This document shows, in pieces, positions 9,519-18,143 of a stretch of 39,354 bases of DNA (within the stretch, counting starts at the first letter, position 1; each line of letters opens with the position of its first letter). The notes beneath the pieces are model-generated. The model saw only the letters and a list, made by a program, of their open reading frames with translations. It did not search any database and was not told the DNA's origin. The DNA is from an uncultured Clostridia bacterium (GTDB lineage: Bacteria; Bacillota; Clostridia; Christensenellales; UBA1242). The stretch is from contig CAMVKM010000004.1 of assembly GCA_947168085.1 (NCBI GenBank), forward strand, positions 1-39,354, read 5' to 3'. Both the position numbers and the translations under genes were made by a program.

Positions 9519-11420
9519 ATGGCAAAACTAAGTGAACAAGAACAAGAAAACTTAAAGCAAGAAATTGACAAAATTGCAAGCAACAAAAAGTTTAACAAAA
9601 ATTGGCGAATAACAATGCATGGCAAGCAAAATCCAGAAACCAAAGAGTTTGAATTCGTATCTTTTTTTCCAGAAATTGTTAAAATGGTGGCGGAAGAATT
9701 TGGTGTTAAAAATTCTGCCGAAGTTTTAAAACACATAAAAGTAAAACCATTTGGTCGTTCGCAGATTAAACATCGAACGCAAAAAGTGATTACAAAAAAA
9801 CAAACAGAAAATGGCATTGAAGAAAAAAAACTTTATATGGCAAACGCAAGAGGCTTGGAGTATAAAGCAACAAGCATAAACAAAAACAGCACGAATCAAA
9901 GCATAAAATTAAATCAATTTGTTTTTGGTGGTCATACATTAAGAGATTTTGATCTTGATGAATTTCATTTGGATTTAGAAAACTTTAATTGTGCACACAA
10001 TGATGCAATGCAAGCTTGGAGACAAGAAGAAATTACACAAGGAAACAAAAAAGCAGAAAAGGCAATTTTTTTGAGTAACGATGAAAAACAAAATGTTGAA
10101 TATTTGCTAAAACACAACAAAGAAGTTGAACAAGCGGAACAATTGGCGGAAGAAGAATTTTTTGCTCAACTTGTGAAAGAAAAAAAGGAAAAAATGAAAA
10201 ACGACCCAAAAGGGTTTGCTGATTGGCTTGAAAACAAAGCAGCACAAGATGATTTTGTTTTGAAATCACTTGATGAATTTAGACAGCGACACAAAAAACA
10301 AGAGCAAGCAAAAAAACAGAAAAAAACAAAAAAATTAAAAGAATCAATTGTAACATCACCAAAAATTAAAGATGAACTTGTTGCCGAAGGATTTAGGGCC
10401 GTGTTTAATGATGAAGAACAAGAAAAGTTTGAACAAGCATTAAAAGAACTTAAAAAAAGAAATTTAAATCCCGGCGCAAAAATGGCAAAAAAGGCAAAGC
10501 TTCAGGAAAACTTTGCAAAAAAAGTTTTGTTTTCACCTTTTGTCAGTGATGTTGGCATAAATAGCGTTCAGGCAGCAATGAGAAAAACCACAACTCATGA
10601 ATGGCTACATGCTGTTGTAAAACAAGAAAAAAATGCGGGTGCAAAAGTTTGGGGTGGCGTAGATTTGGATCAGCAAAATCTTTTGCATGAGGGCATGACC
10701 GAGTGGCTTACGCAGCAAGTTTTAAAAAATCACCCAACATTTTACTTGACAAATGAGCAAATTAAAAACAACGAAAAACCAAATATGATTGCTTATGAGC
10801 CATATGTTGCTTATGTAGACATTATGGAAACATTGTTTCCGGGAAGTGTTGAAGATGTGTTTTTTAATGGCACACAAGCAAAAACAAATCACACTTGCCA
10901 AAGTGTTCAAGTAAAAACAGGTTTTGCTTTGGACAATGGTGAAACCAAAATAAAAGAACAACCATTTTCGTTTGAAATGTTGCAGCAAAAATTTCAACCC
11001 TTGGAAGAACTAGACAATCTAACAAATCAACAAGGTGAATTAGATTACAAAAAAATTAAGGAAAATTTGCTACAAATTTCAACAGATTTTGCTTTTATAA
11101 AAAAACAAGCACAAAAAATGCGAGATTTGGGCATTGTTGATGATGATGCGCTGATTAGAGTTTCGCAAGACACGGACACTTGTTGGGAAAAAATAGGCGC
11201 AAAACAACTTTGGAAAGTTGTTGAAGAGCAAGAAAGCAAAAACCAAAATTTGCCACAGTCGAAAGAAGAAGCCTTAAAACAGGCGGGTTTTGAGCAAGAG
11301 GAAAAACCAGAAAATTACAAAGAAGAAAATTTAAAGTTTGTGCCCGAAAAACTAAACAAATTTGACAGAGAAGAAAGAACAATAATCACAAAACCAGACG
11401 ATGAACTTGGTTTTTATTAA
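9519..11420 (+). CDS. HExxH zinc metallopeptidase-like protein, paralogue 2
   Basis: A 633-residue paralogue of the preceding protein. Shared features include the N-terminal VKPFG segment, HEWLH (360-364) and HEGMTE (390-395). The 26-residue gap between the HExxH and the HEG(x)TE Glu fits the gluzincin layout (HExxH ... E). A long charged insertion (about 165-330, Lys/Glu/Gln-rich, probably coiled-coil) precedes the catalytic core. There is no signal peptide, so a cytoplasmic substrate is likely. The gene starts 14 bases after its paralogue with its own AAAAGGAG site and ends 24 bases before gyrA. Known peptidases with this motif pair are diverse, so no substrate can be named. Confidence 0.85.
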   Translation: MAKLSEQEQENLKQEIDKIASNKKFNKNWRITMHGKQNPETKEFEFVSFFPEIVKMVAEEFGVKNSAEVLKHIKVKPFGRSQIKHRTQKVITKKQTENGIEEKKLYMANARGLEYKATSINKNSTNQSIKLNQFVFGGHTLRDFDLDEFHLDLENFNCAHNDAMQAWRQEEITQGNKKAEKAIFLSNDEKQNVEYLLKHNKEVEQAEQLAEEEFFAQLVKEKKEKMKNDPKGFADWLENKAAQDDFVLKSLDEFRQRHKKQEQAKKQKKTKKLKESIVTSPKIKDELVAEGFRAVFNDEEQEKFEQALKELKKRNLNPGAKMAKKAKLQENFAKKVLFSPFVSDVGINSVQAAMRKTTTHEWLHAVVKQEKNAGAKVWGGVDLDQQNLLHEGMTEWLTQQVLKNHPTFYLTNEQIKNNEKPNMIAYEPYVAYVDIMETLFPGSVEDVFFNGTQAKTNHTCQSVQVKTGFALDNGETKIKEQPFSFEMLQQKFQPLEELDNLTNQQGELDYKKIKENLLQISTDFAFIKKQAQKMRDLGIVDDDALIRVSQDTDTCWEKIGAKQLWKVVEEQESKNQNLPQSKEEALKQAGFEQEEKPENYKEENLKFVPEKLNKFDREERTIITKPDDELGFY

Positions 11421-11444
11421 AAATATTAAAATGGAGAAAAAATT

Positions 11445-14081
11445 ATGGAAGACGGAATTGAAACCATTATGGACAAAGACAGCCAGATGATCAAAGTGCC
11501 GGTTGTTGATGAAATGAAAAAAAGTTTTATTGCCTATGCAATGGCAGTAAATGTTTCGCGTGCAATCCCAGATGTGCGTGATGGACTTAAACCAGTTCAT
11601 CGAAGAATACTTTATTCAATGGGAGAACTTAACTTGTTTTCAGACAAGCCCTATCGTAAATGTGCCCGCATTGTTGGTGACGTTTTGGGTAAATATCACC
11701 CACATGGCGACAGTGCTGTTTATGAAGCATTGGTTAGGTTTGCTCAAGATTTTACTCTTAGAGCGCCACTTGTTGACGGACATGGAAACTTTGGTTCGGT
11801 TGATGGCGACCCAGCAGCAGCCATGCGTTACACCGAAGCACGTTTAAGTAAAATTGCTGCTGAAATGCTAAGAGATTTGGACAAAGACAGTGTTGACTTT
11901 GCTCCAAACTTTGACGACACACTCATGCAGCCAGTTGTGCTTCCTGCGCGTTTTCCAAACCTTTTGGTTAATGGTGCTGACGGAATTGCGGTTGGAATGG
12001 CAACAGCAATTCCAACACACAACTTGGGCGAAGTTATTGACGGAGTTGTGGCTCTTATTAACAATCCAGACATCACCATTGATCAGCTTATGGACTACAT
12101 AAAAGCGCCAGATTATCCAACTGGTGGAATCATTATGGGGCGCATGGGAATAAGGCAAGCCTACAAAACCGGACACGGAAAAGTTGTTGTTCGCGGAAGG
12201 TGCGAAATTGAAGAGGACGACAAAGAGCGTTTTCACATTGTAATTACAGAAATTCCACACCAAGTTAACAAGGCTCTGCTCATTCAACAAATGGCAAATC
12301 TTGTTAAAGACAAAAAGATTGAAGGAATTTCAGACATTCACGAAGAAAGTGACCGTGAAGGAATGCGCGTTGTTGTGGACATTAAAAAAGATGCAAACCC
12401 ACAAGTTGTGTTAAACCTTTTGTACAAGCACACACAACTGCAAACAAGTGCAGGAATCACATTTTTGGCATTAGTTGGAAAAGAACCAAAAATTTTGAAC
12501 TTAAAAGAAATGCTTTTCTACTACCTTGAACACCAAAAAGAAGTTATTGTTAGAAGAACAAAATTTGATTTAGCAAAAGCACAAGAGCGAGAACACATTG
12601 TTGAAGGTCTTGTAAAAGCGCTTCAAAACATTGACGAAGTTGTTAAAATCATAAAATCTTCAAAAGAGCGTTCTGATGCACTAAATGCCCTTATGACTAA
12701 ACTAGATTTAACAGAAAAACAAGCAAATGCAATTTTGGAAATGAGACTTGTGCGCCTTACTGCACTTGAAATTTCAAAACTTGAAAATGAACTTTTGGAA
12801 CTTCAAAAATTCTGCGCCGAAATGCAAAGTATTTTGGATAGCCCAACCAAAGTTTTAACAATTATTGCAAAAGAACTTTTGGAAATCAAGGCAAAATATG
12901 CAACTCCAAGAAAAAGTGAAATTAGCCATGATGTTGGTTCAATTGAAATTGAAGACCTTATTGCACGTGAAGACATGGTTGTTTCAATGACCAAACAGGG
13001 TTATGTTAAACGTATGGCAGTTAGTGAGTATCACACACAAAACCGTGGTGGAGTTGGAAACACCTTCCACAAAACAAAAGACAACGACTTTGTGGACAAC
13101 ATGTTTGTTGCAAACACTCATGACCAACTTATGTTCTTTACAAACAAAGGAAAAGTTTACTGCCTAAAAACCTATGAAGTGCCAGAAAGCACAAAAGGAA
13201 GCAAGGGCAGGGCAATTGTAAACCTACTTCAAGTTGACCAAGACGAAAAAGTTAATGCAATGATTTGCCGTAAAAAAGAAATGGATGGAGAAAAACTTTT
13301 CCTTGTTATGGCAACAAAAAAAGGCTTTATTAAAAAGACAAAACTTTCTGAGTTTGATTCAATTCGCCAAGTTGGTAAAAAAGCAATTGTTTTAGATGAA
13401 GATGATGAACTTATTTCTGTTCAAATTTCTGATGGCAGCCAAGACATTTTGGTTGCATCAAGCGCAGGACGATGCATGAGATTTTCGGAAAATGATGTTA
13501 GACAAAGTGGAAGATCAAGCCAAGGTGTTAAGGCAATGAAACTTCAAGAAGGCGCAACTCTTGTTGATATGGTTGTGGTTTTTGAGGGCAGCGAAATGCT
13601 TACTGTTACCGAAAACGGCTTTGGAAAACGTGTTAAGGTTGAAGATTACAGAAGGCAAGCAAGACGAGGAATGGGTGTTAGTGCCGGAAAACTTAACGAC
13701 AAAACTGGCATGGTTGTGGCACTAAAACAAATTACACCAGGTGACGACATTTTGCTTATTACAGACGCAGGTGTTGCAATTAGAATTAATTCTGAAAGCA
13801 TAAGGCTTTTGTCTAGAACAGCAATGGGCGTTAAGATGATGAGACTAAAAGGAAACAGCAAAGTGGCATCAGTTGCAGTTATGGCGCCAGACGACACTCA
13901 AACCCCAGTTGATGTTGAACAAGTGGCAAAAGAAATTCAAGAAGTTGAAGAACAAGTTGAAGGTGTTGTGGTTGCAACCCCAGACACTTCAAACCTTGAA
14001 ATGGACTATGAAATTCCAACCATGGATTTTGAAGACGAAGATGCCGACAAAGAAGAAAGCGAAGAAGACATTGAAGAATGA
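11445..14081 (+). CDS. gyrA: DNA gyrase subunit A
   Basis: DNA cleavage-rejoining subunit of gyrase. The 878-residue protein has the breakage-reunion domain with the opening [18 protein letters not shown], the quinolone-region motif [12 protein letters not shown] and catalytic Tyr129 in AMRYTEARL. The C-terminal beta-pinwheel repeats follow from about residue 510. The GyrA box, usually close to QRRGGKG, reads QARRGMG (738-744) here. The tail (about 820-878) is strongly acidic. A start at 11445 after a GGAG site gives a normal N-terminus. It is the last gene of the operon; a bidirectional hairpin follows. Confidence 0.96.
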   Translation: MEDGIETIMDKDSQMIKVPVVDEMKKSFIAYAMAVNVSRAIPDVRDGLKPVHRRILYSMGELNLFSDKPYRKCARIVGDVLGKYHPHGDSAVYEALVRFAQDFTLRAPLVDGHGNFGSVDGDPAAAMRYTEARLSKIAAEMLRDLDKDSVDFAPNFDDTLMQPVVLPARFPNLLVNGADGIAVGMATAIPTHNLGEVIDGVVALINNPDITIDQLMDYIKAPDYPTGGIIMGRMGIRQAYKTGHGKVVVRGRCEIEEDDKERFHIVITEIPHQVNKALLIQQMANLVKDKKIEGISDIHEESDREGMRVVVDIKKDANPQVVLNLLYKHTQLQTSAGITFLALVGKEPKILNLKEMLFYYLEHQKEVIVRRTKFDLAKAQEREHIVEGLVKALQNIDEVVKIIKSSKERSDALNALMTKLDLTEKQANAILEMRLVRLTALEISKLENELLELQKFCAEMQSILDSPTKVLTIIAKELLEIKAKYATPRKSEISHDVGSIEIEDLIAREDMVVSMTKQGYVKRMAVSEYHTQNRGGVGNTFHKTKDNDFVDNMFVANTHDQLMFFTNKGKVYCLKTYEVPESTKGSKGRAIVNLLQVDQDEKVNAMICRKKEMDGEKLFLVMATKKGFIKKTKLSEFDSIRQVGKKAIVLDEDDELISVQISDGSQDILVASSAGRCMRFSENDVRQSGRSSQGVKAMKLQEGATLVDMVVVFEGSEMLTVTENGFGKRVKVEDYRRQARRGMGVSAGKLNDKTGMVVALKQITPGDDILLITDAGVAIRINSESIRLLSRTAMGVKMMRLKGNSKVASVAVMAPDDTQTPVDVEQVAKEIQEVEEQVEGVVVATPDTSNLEMDYEIPTMDFEDEDADKEESEEDIEE

Positions 14082-14140
14082 TTTTGCAAAAAAATAAAGC
14101 AAAAAACACTCAAAAAACTTAAAATTTTTGATAAAAAACA

Positions 14141-14168
14141 AAAAAGTATGGAAAAATCCATACTTTTT
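14141..14168. terminator. Bidirectional terminator between gyrA and the HAD gene
   Basis: Stem AAAAAGTATGGA / TCCATACTTTTT around AAAA, with A and T tracts on both sides. It can end gyrA transcripts (+) and those of the convergent HAD-family gene (-). Confidence 0.85.
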
Positions 14169-16049
14169 TTAATTCCAAAAAAGTTTCTTTTTGCTAAAAT
14201 ATGCGGCATATCTAAACTTGAAATTAAGGTCACGAATGCGATAATTTAGTTTTCTAAAAAACTTTCCAAAACCTTTGTAGGTGTAGCCAACATAACCAAA
14301 TGAATCAACGTAAGTGTTTTGAACTGCATCATACCAATTTCGAGAGTTGTTGTTTGCTTCAATAATTGTTCTGTAAAACATGTTGGCAACAACTGATTCA
14401 AGATTTGAATAAACGCTTTCATCAACTTTCATGATTTGTTTGAATTTGTCCACAACTTTTTCTTGAAAGCCCTTTACCAAATTGTTGTAACACAAAGTTT
14501 CGGCAGTTTTTTGTGTGTCTAGAATTGGAGTGTTTGTTTTTGGATCATAGCCCTTGCATGTGTTTTCTGGACTTCTTAACACACTTTCATAATTAAGCAT
14601 GCGATAGGACAAAACTTTGTTATTTTTTCCAAGTTTGTGTTTTTTTGAAAACAACAATCCAAACAAATTTTGTTTTTGTGCGTTTTTTGTGTCCAGTCCA
14701 ACATAGCAACCAGAAAGGTTTGTGCCATCACCTAAAAACCACCCCAAAAATTGTTGCATTGAACCATGCCAGCCACTATCTACAACAAAAACATTTTTTG
14801 TGTTCTTTTTTATTCCACATTTTTTTGCATAAGTCCAAAGAGCTTCGTTTTGTGATTGATTGTATGGCACATATGCATTTTTAAAAGCGTTGGAATTGAT
14901 AAGAGTTTTGTAGGCGTTTGTTTTTCCAAAACAAAAGTGGAAAAAGTGCTCTTGAAGTTTTAAGTTTTTGCAGATACTTTTTATTTTTTGTTTTGGGATG
15001 TTAAGGGTTAACATAAAATTGTGTGGCGAGATAAAGGCACGGTGAGAAAGTTGTTTGAAACGTGTGTCATAAGGAGTTAAAACAGCATTTAAAAGACTGC
15101 TTCTAGAGCCCACAAAATAGTGTAATTTCATGTTCACACCTTTTGCTTTAATGTATTCTTCAAAAAGTGTTTTTAAAAATTTGCCCTCACGTGCCAAAAA
15201 CCAAATTTCATTGATGTTGTGTCGTTTTGTGTGGTCAAAAAGACGTTTGGTAAAAAGATAGAGTGGAAAAGCATAGTTTGTGTAAATGTTTTCTTTTTTT
15301 CCATCTTCAAAAATTTTGTTATATTCCTCAGGAATTTCAAGCTTTGTTTTTGTTTTTTGCAAATTGTTTGAAGGAAGTTTTATGTAAGGTGCTGCTGATT
15401 TTGTTTTTATACCAACTTTTGATGGCATTATTTTGTCAGACCAAATGTTGTCCCCAAACATCAAAACATTTTTTGGTTTTAAATGAAGTTTTTTCAAAAG
15501 GCAAGGATACAAACTGCCCGCTTTTTTTGAAAGTTTGAAATCACAAGAAACAAAAATGTCATCAAAAAAGTTTTTAACCCCAAGATTTTCAAGCCAACGA
15601 TTTAAAATTTCTTTTGTTGTGTAAAAATCGGAAACCATAAAAATTTTTTTGCCTAATTTTTTTTGTTTTTCCAAAAATTTAAAGTTTTTTGTTTTTAGGT
15701 AGTGGCTTTCATCTTCAGCTTTAAAATAGTTTTCACTTGCAATTTTTAAAAATTTTTGTTTGTCAAAATTTTTTTGCATTTTATATTTTAAAATTGTGTC
15801 TGCAATTTTAGAAAAAATGCAGTCAATGTTCATCAAAAATTCACAATTTTCAATTTCTAAAACATCAATATGTTCAAGTTCTTTCCAACAACTTTTAAAC
15901 AGTTTGAAAAATTTGTCACTTGAAATGCTGTTATATGTTTTGCTCATTTGTTTTGACCAATCAAAAATCACGTCGTCGGGGTGTTTTGTTCTCCCAATGA
16001 TTGTGTTAAAACAATCCACAAAAATTGTTGTAGTTTTTTTGTTTTGCAT
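14169..16049 (-). CDS. HAD-superfamily hydrolase, COG5610-like two-domain protein
   Basis: A 626-residue protein with an N-terminal haloacid-dehalogenase fold. Motif I is IFVDCFNT with Asp12 as nucleophile; motif II is MVSDFYT; a Lys in KLSKKAGS gives motif III; motif IV is FGDNIWSD. The residue two after the nucleophile is Phe, as in the DVFDT-type motif of the COG5610 group. The C-terminal half (from about 265) has the blocks NEIWFLAREGKFL and GSRSSLLNA seen in proteins of that group, often tied to surface polysaccharide synthesis. No transmembrane segment is seen. It is monocistronic, with its own promoter and a shared terminator. The role is inferred from family resemblance; the substrate is unknown. 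Confidence 0.85.
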   Translation of the reverse strand: MQNKKTTTIFVDCFNTIIGRTKHPDDVIFDWSKQMSKTYNSISSDKFFKLFKSCWKELEHIDVLEIENCEFLMNIDCIFSKIADTILKYKMQKNFDKQKFLKIASENYFKAEDESHYLKTKNFKFLEKQKKLGKKIFMVSDFYTTKEILNRWLENLGVKNFFDDIFVSCDFKLSKKAGSLYPCLLKKLHLKPKNVLMFGDNIWSDKIMPSKVGIKTKSAAPYIKLPSNNLQKTKTKLEIPEEYNKIFEDGKKENIYTNYAFPLYLFTKRLFDHTKRHNINEIWFLAREGKFLKTLFEEYIKAKGVNMKLHYFVGSRSSLLNAVLTPYDTRFKQLSHRAFISPHNFMLTLNIPKQKIKSICKNLKLQEHFFHFCFGKTNAYKTLINSNAFKNAYVPYNQSQNEALWTYAKKCGIKKNTKNVFVVDSGWHGSMQQFLGWFLGDGTNLSGCYVGLDTKNAQKQNLFGLLFSKKHKLGKNNKVLSYRMLNYESVLRSPENTCKGYDPKTNTPILDTQKTAETLCYNNLVKGFQEKVVDKFKQIMKVDESVYSNLESVVANMFYRTIIEANNNSRNWYDAVQNTYVDSFGYVGYTYKGFGKFFRKLNYRIRDLNFKFRYAAYFSKKKLFWN

Positions 16050-16074
16050 AAAAATTCCTCTAATTAGTAAATAT

Positions 16075-16103
16075 ATTATATAACAAAGTTATACAATTGT
16101 CAA
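16075..16103 (-). promoter_or_regulatory. Promoter of the HAD-family gene
   Basis: Minus-strand TTGACA (16098-16103), 17-base spacer, TATAAT (16075-16080): a consensus promoter. An AGAGGAAT ribosome site precedes the ATG at 16049. Confidence 0.85.
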
Positions 16104-16140
16104 CTTTTGTGAATGTTTTGTAAAAACATACAAAAAAATC

Positions 16141-16172
16141 ATAAAAAAACAAAAAGAGTGATGTTTCACTCT
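16141..16172 (-). terminator. Ferredoxin terminator
   Basis: On the minus strand GAGTGA / TCACTC closes over AACA and is followed by a T-rich tract. The stem overlaps the ferredoxin stop codon. Confidence 0.8.
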
Positions 16173-16345
16173 TTTATTTCAATTGCTGCAACTGGGCAAG
16201 ATGCTGCAGCGTCTTTTGCTTGGCTATCATTTTTGTTTGGCAAAGCTTTTGCTTTTCCGTCATCATCCAAAACAAAAACTTGTGGGCAAATGCTGGTGCA
16301 AAGGCCACAACCAATGCAAATGTCTTTGTTTACTTTTGCTTCCAT
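16166..16345 (-). CDS. Small [4Fe-4S] ferredoxin
   Basis: Small electron carrier of 59 residues. Cys10, Cys13 and Cys16 (CIGCGLC) with the remote Cys50 in SCPVAAI bind one [4Fe-4S] cluster. A fifth Cys20 (ICP) occupies the place that in two-cluster ferredoxins serves the second cluster. The acidic middle (VLDDDGKA) is typical of single-cluster clostridial/thermophile-type ferredoxins. The start at 16345 is set by AAAGGAGAAAACAC just upstream; longer frames lack a ribosome site and run through the promoter. It is monocistronic, so its redox partner cannot be told from context. Confidence 0.92.
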   Translation of the reverse strand: MEAKVNKDICIGCGLCTSICPQVFVLDDDGKAKALPNKNDSQAKDAAASCPVAAIEIKE

Positions 16346-16367
16346 GTGTTTTCTCCTTTTGTTTTTT

Positions 16368-16395
16368 ATTTTAACACATTTTATGAAAAAAGCAA
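16368..16395 (-). promoter_or_regulatory. Ferredoxin promoter
   Basis: Minus-strand TTGCTT (16390-16395), 16-base spacer, TAAAAT (16368-16373) with a TG one base upstream (extended -10). Confidence 0.65.
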
Positions 16396-16519
16396 AGCAA
16401 AAATGCAAAGTTTTTGTTTTTTTAAAAAGCAATTTGGCATTAAAAACAGTTTTTTGTGATACTTTAAAAAATGTTTTTTAAAATTTTAAGCATTTTTTAA
16501 TTTTTTTTGGTTAAAATTA

Positions 16520-16548
16520 TTGACAGACTTGTTTTTTTTTGTTACAAT
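16520..16548 (+). promoter_or_regulatory. tRNA-Asn promoter
   Basis: TTGACA (16520-16525), 17-base spacer, TACAAT (16543-16548), ending 34 bases before the tRNA. Confidence 0.85.
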
Positions 16549-16582
16549 ATACGAGTAATCTTAAAAAAAAGACTACCAGTAT

Positions 16583-16658
16583 TCCTCAATAGCTCAGCTG
16601 GTAGAGCACTCGGCTGTTAACCGATAGGTCGCAGGTTCAAGTCCTGCTTGAGGAGCCA
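16583..16658 (+). tRNA. tRNA-Asn (anticodon GTT)
   Basis: A cloverleaf can be drawn: acceptor stem TCCTCAA / TTGAGGA, D arm GCTC...GAGC, anticodon loop CTGTTAA with GTT at 16616-16618, T arm GCAGG TTCAAGT CCTGC, discriminator G at 16655 and an encoded CCA at 16656-16658. The outermost anticodon-stem pair (C27-U43) is mismatched. It has its own promoter and terminator and marks the left border of the toxin/immunity island. Confidence 0.96.
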
Positions 16659-16663
16659 AGCAG

Positions 16664-16694
16664 TCCACAATTCTTGCGAATTGTGGATTTTTTG
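16664..16694 (+). terminator. tRNA-Asn terminator
   Basis: Perfect 10-bp stem TCCACAATTC / GAATTGTGGA with loop TTGC, then a T tract; it starts six bases after the CCA end. Confidence 0.9.
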
Positions 16695-16706
16695 TTTCAC
16701 AAAAAA

Positions 16707-16825
16707 TGACTTGAATCTGCGCCGAAGTTTGTCTTGCAGTGCAAGCCAATCAATTTCACAAAACTCATAAAAACAAACAAGCTTGTTTTTACTGATTTTT
16801 GTTCATTGGACGCAGGTTAAGGCGT
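16707..16825 (+). other. Structured intergenic stretch downstream of tRNA-Asn
   Basis: The tRNA-to-17025 gap is over 360 bases and has no gene. CTTGAATCTGCG (about 16710-16721) can pair with CGCAGGTTAAG (about 16811-16821) with one bulge. Inside are a small hairpin CTTGC-AGT-GCAAG and the palindrome AAACAAGCTTGTTT. Both long-range arms resemble the tRNA T-arm sequence (one inverted, one direct), so the stretch may be a degraded tRNA-derived remnant or a small RNA. A terminator-like hairpin follows at 16846. Confidence 0.35.
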
Positions 16826-16845
16826 TGAAGAAGCTTGAGGATCAA

Positions 16846-16889
16846 AAAAAGTCTAATTCTAAATTTCAAAGTTTTGAGTTAGACTTTTT
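16846..16889. terminator. Terminator-like hairpin before the toxin gene
   Basis: AAAAAGTCTAA (16846-16856) pairs with TTAGACTTTTT (16879-16889) across a partly paired 22-base loop, flanked by an A tract and a T tract, so it could act in both directions. Confidence 0.6.
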
Positions 16890-16951
16890 CATTTTAAAGT
16901 AAATTATTAAATTTTTTTAAAAAGTTGACATTAAAAATTCAAAAACACTTG

Positions 16952-16968
16952 ACACAGTGTGTTATAAT
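16952..16968 (+). promoter_or_regulatory. Extended -10 promoter and operator-like repeat for the toxin/immunity pair
   Basis: TATAAT at 16963-16968 with TG at 16960-16961 forms an extended -10. No -35 is well placed: TTGACA occurs at 16925 and 16949, both at the wrong spacing. The inverted repeat ACACA-G-TGTGT (16952-16962) abuts the -10, where a repressor could bind. Confidence 0.5.
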
Positions 16969-17024
16969 ATAATTAGAAAATACTTTCTAAAATTCTTGAC
17001 AAACTAAAAAGGGAGATTTATAAT

Positions 17025-17666
17025 ATGAACATCTTAAAAGGTTATGAAGAACAATTAAGTGGAATTTTTAGTGATTGGATTAAAGTTCAAGACTTTAAAA
17101 ATCCACTCACACTAGACAATTTTTCTAAAAATGGTGTTCCCGCAGAAATGGTTAAACCACACTGTGCGGTTTGTACAACAGTAAACCAATGCTGGTTTAA
17201 AAATGAAGAAAACAAAAAACCAAAAGAAATGGACTATGACAGTTATTCCAAATTTAACAGAAAACAAAAAGGGCTTTATCACCCTTATTGCCACTGCCAA
17301 AAAAGGGGACTTAATCCACCAAAAGAAGAAGATATTAAAATTGTTCTAGACAAAAACAAAGAAAATTATTTTTTTAATTCAAAAGGAAATTGGTTTTATT
17401 CTTGGGGATATAAAGATAAAGACAAAAATGATTTTATAAAAACACTAAAAGAAAAAATCATAAAGGCCTATGTTAGAGGAAATTATATAAATGGAAAATA
17501 TGATTTTGAAGAACAAAAGAAATATGGTTTTAGAATAAATATTTTTGTTACCATTGATGGAGTAAATGAAAACAAAGGACATTTTTATGATATGAAATCT
17601 GGTTTTATTGTTTATCCAAATGGAAGATTAAAAAACACAACGCCACTTATAAGGAGGGAAAAATGA
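17025..17666 (+). CDS. Small toxin-like protein of a toxin/immunity pair
   Basis: A 213-residue protein without signal peptide or membrane segment. The N-terminal half has a putative zinc site: HCAVC (46-50), Cys56 and HPYCHC (86-91), which recalls the HPxCRC end of phage Mu F / SPP1 gp7-like head proteins. The C-terminal half (about 105-213) has a strand-rich domain with YSWGY and a closing block FRINIFVTI...SGFIVYPNGRLKNTTPL. That closing block recurs as a fragment at 18171, as expected of an exchangeable C-terminal toxin domain. The stop overlaps the ATG of the next gene (ATGA), so the two are translationally coupled. A toxin role is inferred from this layout and from the DUF4926-like neighbour; I recall DUF6883-like proteins next to DUF4926, unverified here. 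Confidence 0.7.
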   Translation: MNILKGYEEQLSGIFSDWIKVQDFKNPLTLDNFSKNGVPAEMVKPHCAVCTTVNQCWFKNEENKKPKEMDYDSYSKFNRKQKGLYHPYCHCQKRGLNPPKEEDIKIVLDKNKENYFFNSKGNWFYSWGYKDKDKNDFIKTLKEKIIKAYVRGNYINGKYDFEEQKKYGFRINIFVTIDGVNENKGHFYDMKSGFIVYPNGRLKNTTPLIRREK

Positions 17667-18013
17667 GAATAAAATATTTAGATAAAGTGAGAGTTTTAAA
17701 AGACAATGAGAATTATAAAAAATCTAATGTTTTTGCCGGAGATGTTGGAGTTGTTTGGCTTCCTGAAATTCGAGATAACACATTTTATGTTATGTTTGAA
17801 AATGGAGAACAAGATTTTGACAAATTGGATTGTGTTGAAACTTGCATAAAGATTGAAGATTTGGAATTGGTTGAAGACTATGGTTTAACAAACGAACAAA
17901 TTGCCGAATCTTTGCCTTCTGATGAGCTTTGGTGGTGCGTTGTTGAAGACGGGTTCATCAAAAATATTAAGGGCGAAAAAAAGAACAAAATCCCTTTTGA
18001 CTATGATTCTTAA
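17663..18013 (+). CDS. Putative immunity protein, SH3/DUF4926-like, with WWC tail
   Basis: A 116-residue acidic protein. Residues 1-70 form a small beta-barrel pattern (YLDKVRVL, then GDVGVVWLPEI, then FYVMFE) like KOW/SH3 or DUF4926 domains. A conserved C-terminal block follows (WWCVVEDGFIKN, KGEKKNKIPFDYDS). It overlaps the upstream toxin-like gene by four bases, the usual arrangement of a toxin and its antidote. The gene at 26003 is a close paralogue throughout, including the last 14 residues and the 3' untranslated bases. The start ATG follows AAGGAGGGAAAA. Confidence 0.75.
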   Translation: MRIKYLDKVRVLKDNENYKKSNVFAGDVGVVWLPEIRDNTFYVMFENGEQDFDKLDCVETCIKIEDLELVEDYGLTNEQIAESLPSDELWWCVVEDGFIKNIKGEKKNKIPFDYDS

Positions 18014-18036
18014 GTGTTTCAATTTAGAATTCTTGT

Positions 18037-18143
18037 GGTGAGCCAACAAAAGCACCCTTTGTGTGTTTTTTTGTTCCTCGCAGGACTGCACGCATTGAGC
18101 GTGCTGTTTTGCTTTTGCAAAACGAACCTGCTAAGGCAACATC
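18037..18143. repeat. Structured intergenic repeat, copy A
   Basis: The unit begins GGTGAGCCA, includes the hairpin above, then a three-way-junction pattern: GCAGG (18080-18084) pairs with CCTGC (18127-18131), enclosing GCACGC/GCGTGC (88-93/99-104) and TTTTGC/GCAAAA (107-112/117-122). It ends TAAGGCAACATC. Copy B at 19109-19208 keeps the same junction bases (ACT, TG, CGAA) and end while stem and loop lengths vary. This suggests a conserved RNA or a folded DNA site. No known family is recognised. Confidence 0.7.
18051..18073 (+). terminator. Weak terminator hairpin after the immunity gene (repeat copy A)
   Basis: CACCC TTT GTGTG followed by seven T. One internal pair is lost relative to the same hairpin at 26381 (CACCC/GGGTG), so this copy should be weaker. 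Confidence 0.55.

Noticed and set aside
16583-16655. tRNA 3' end as a site-specific integration (att) site for the island
   Set aside because: No clean direct repeat of the tRNA end is found at the right side of the island and no integrase is present; only short degenerate similarity is seen.
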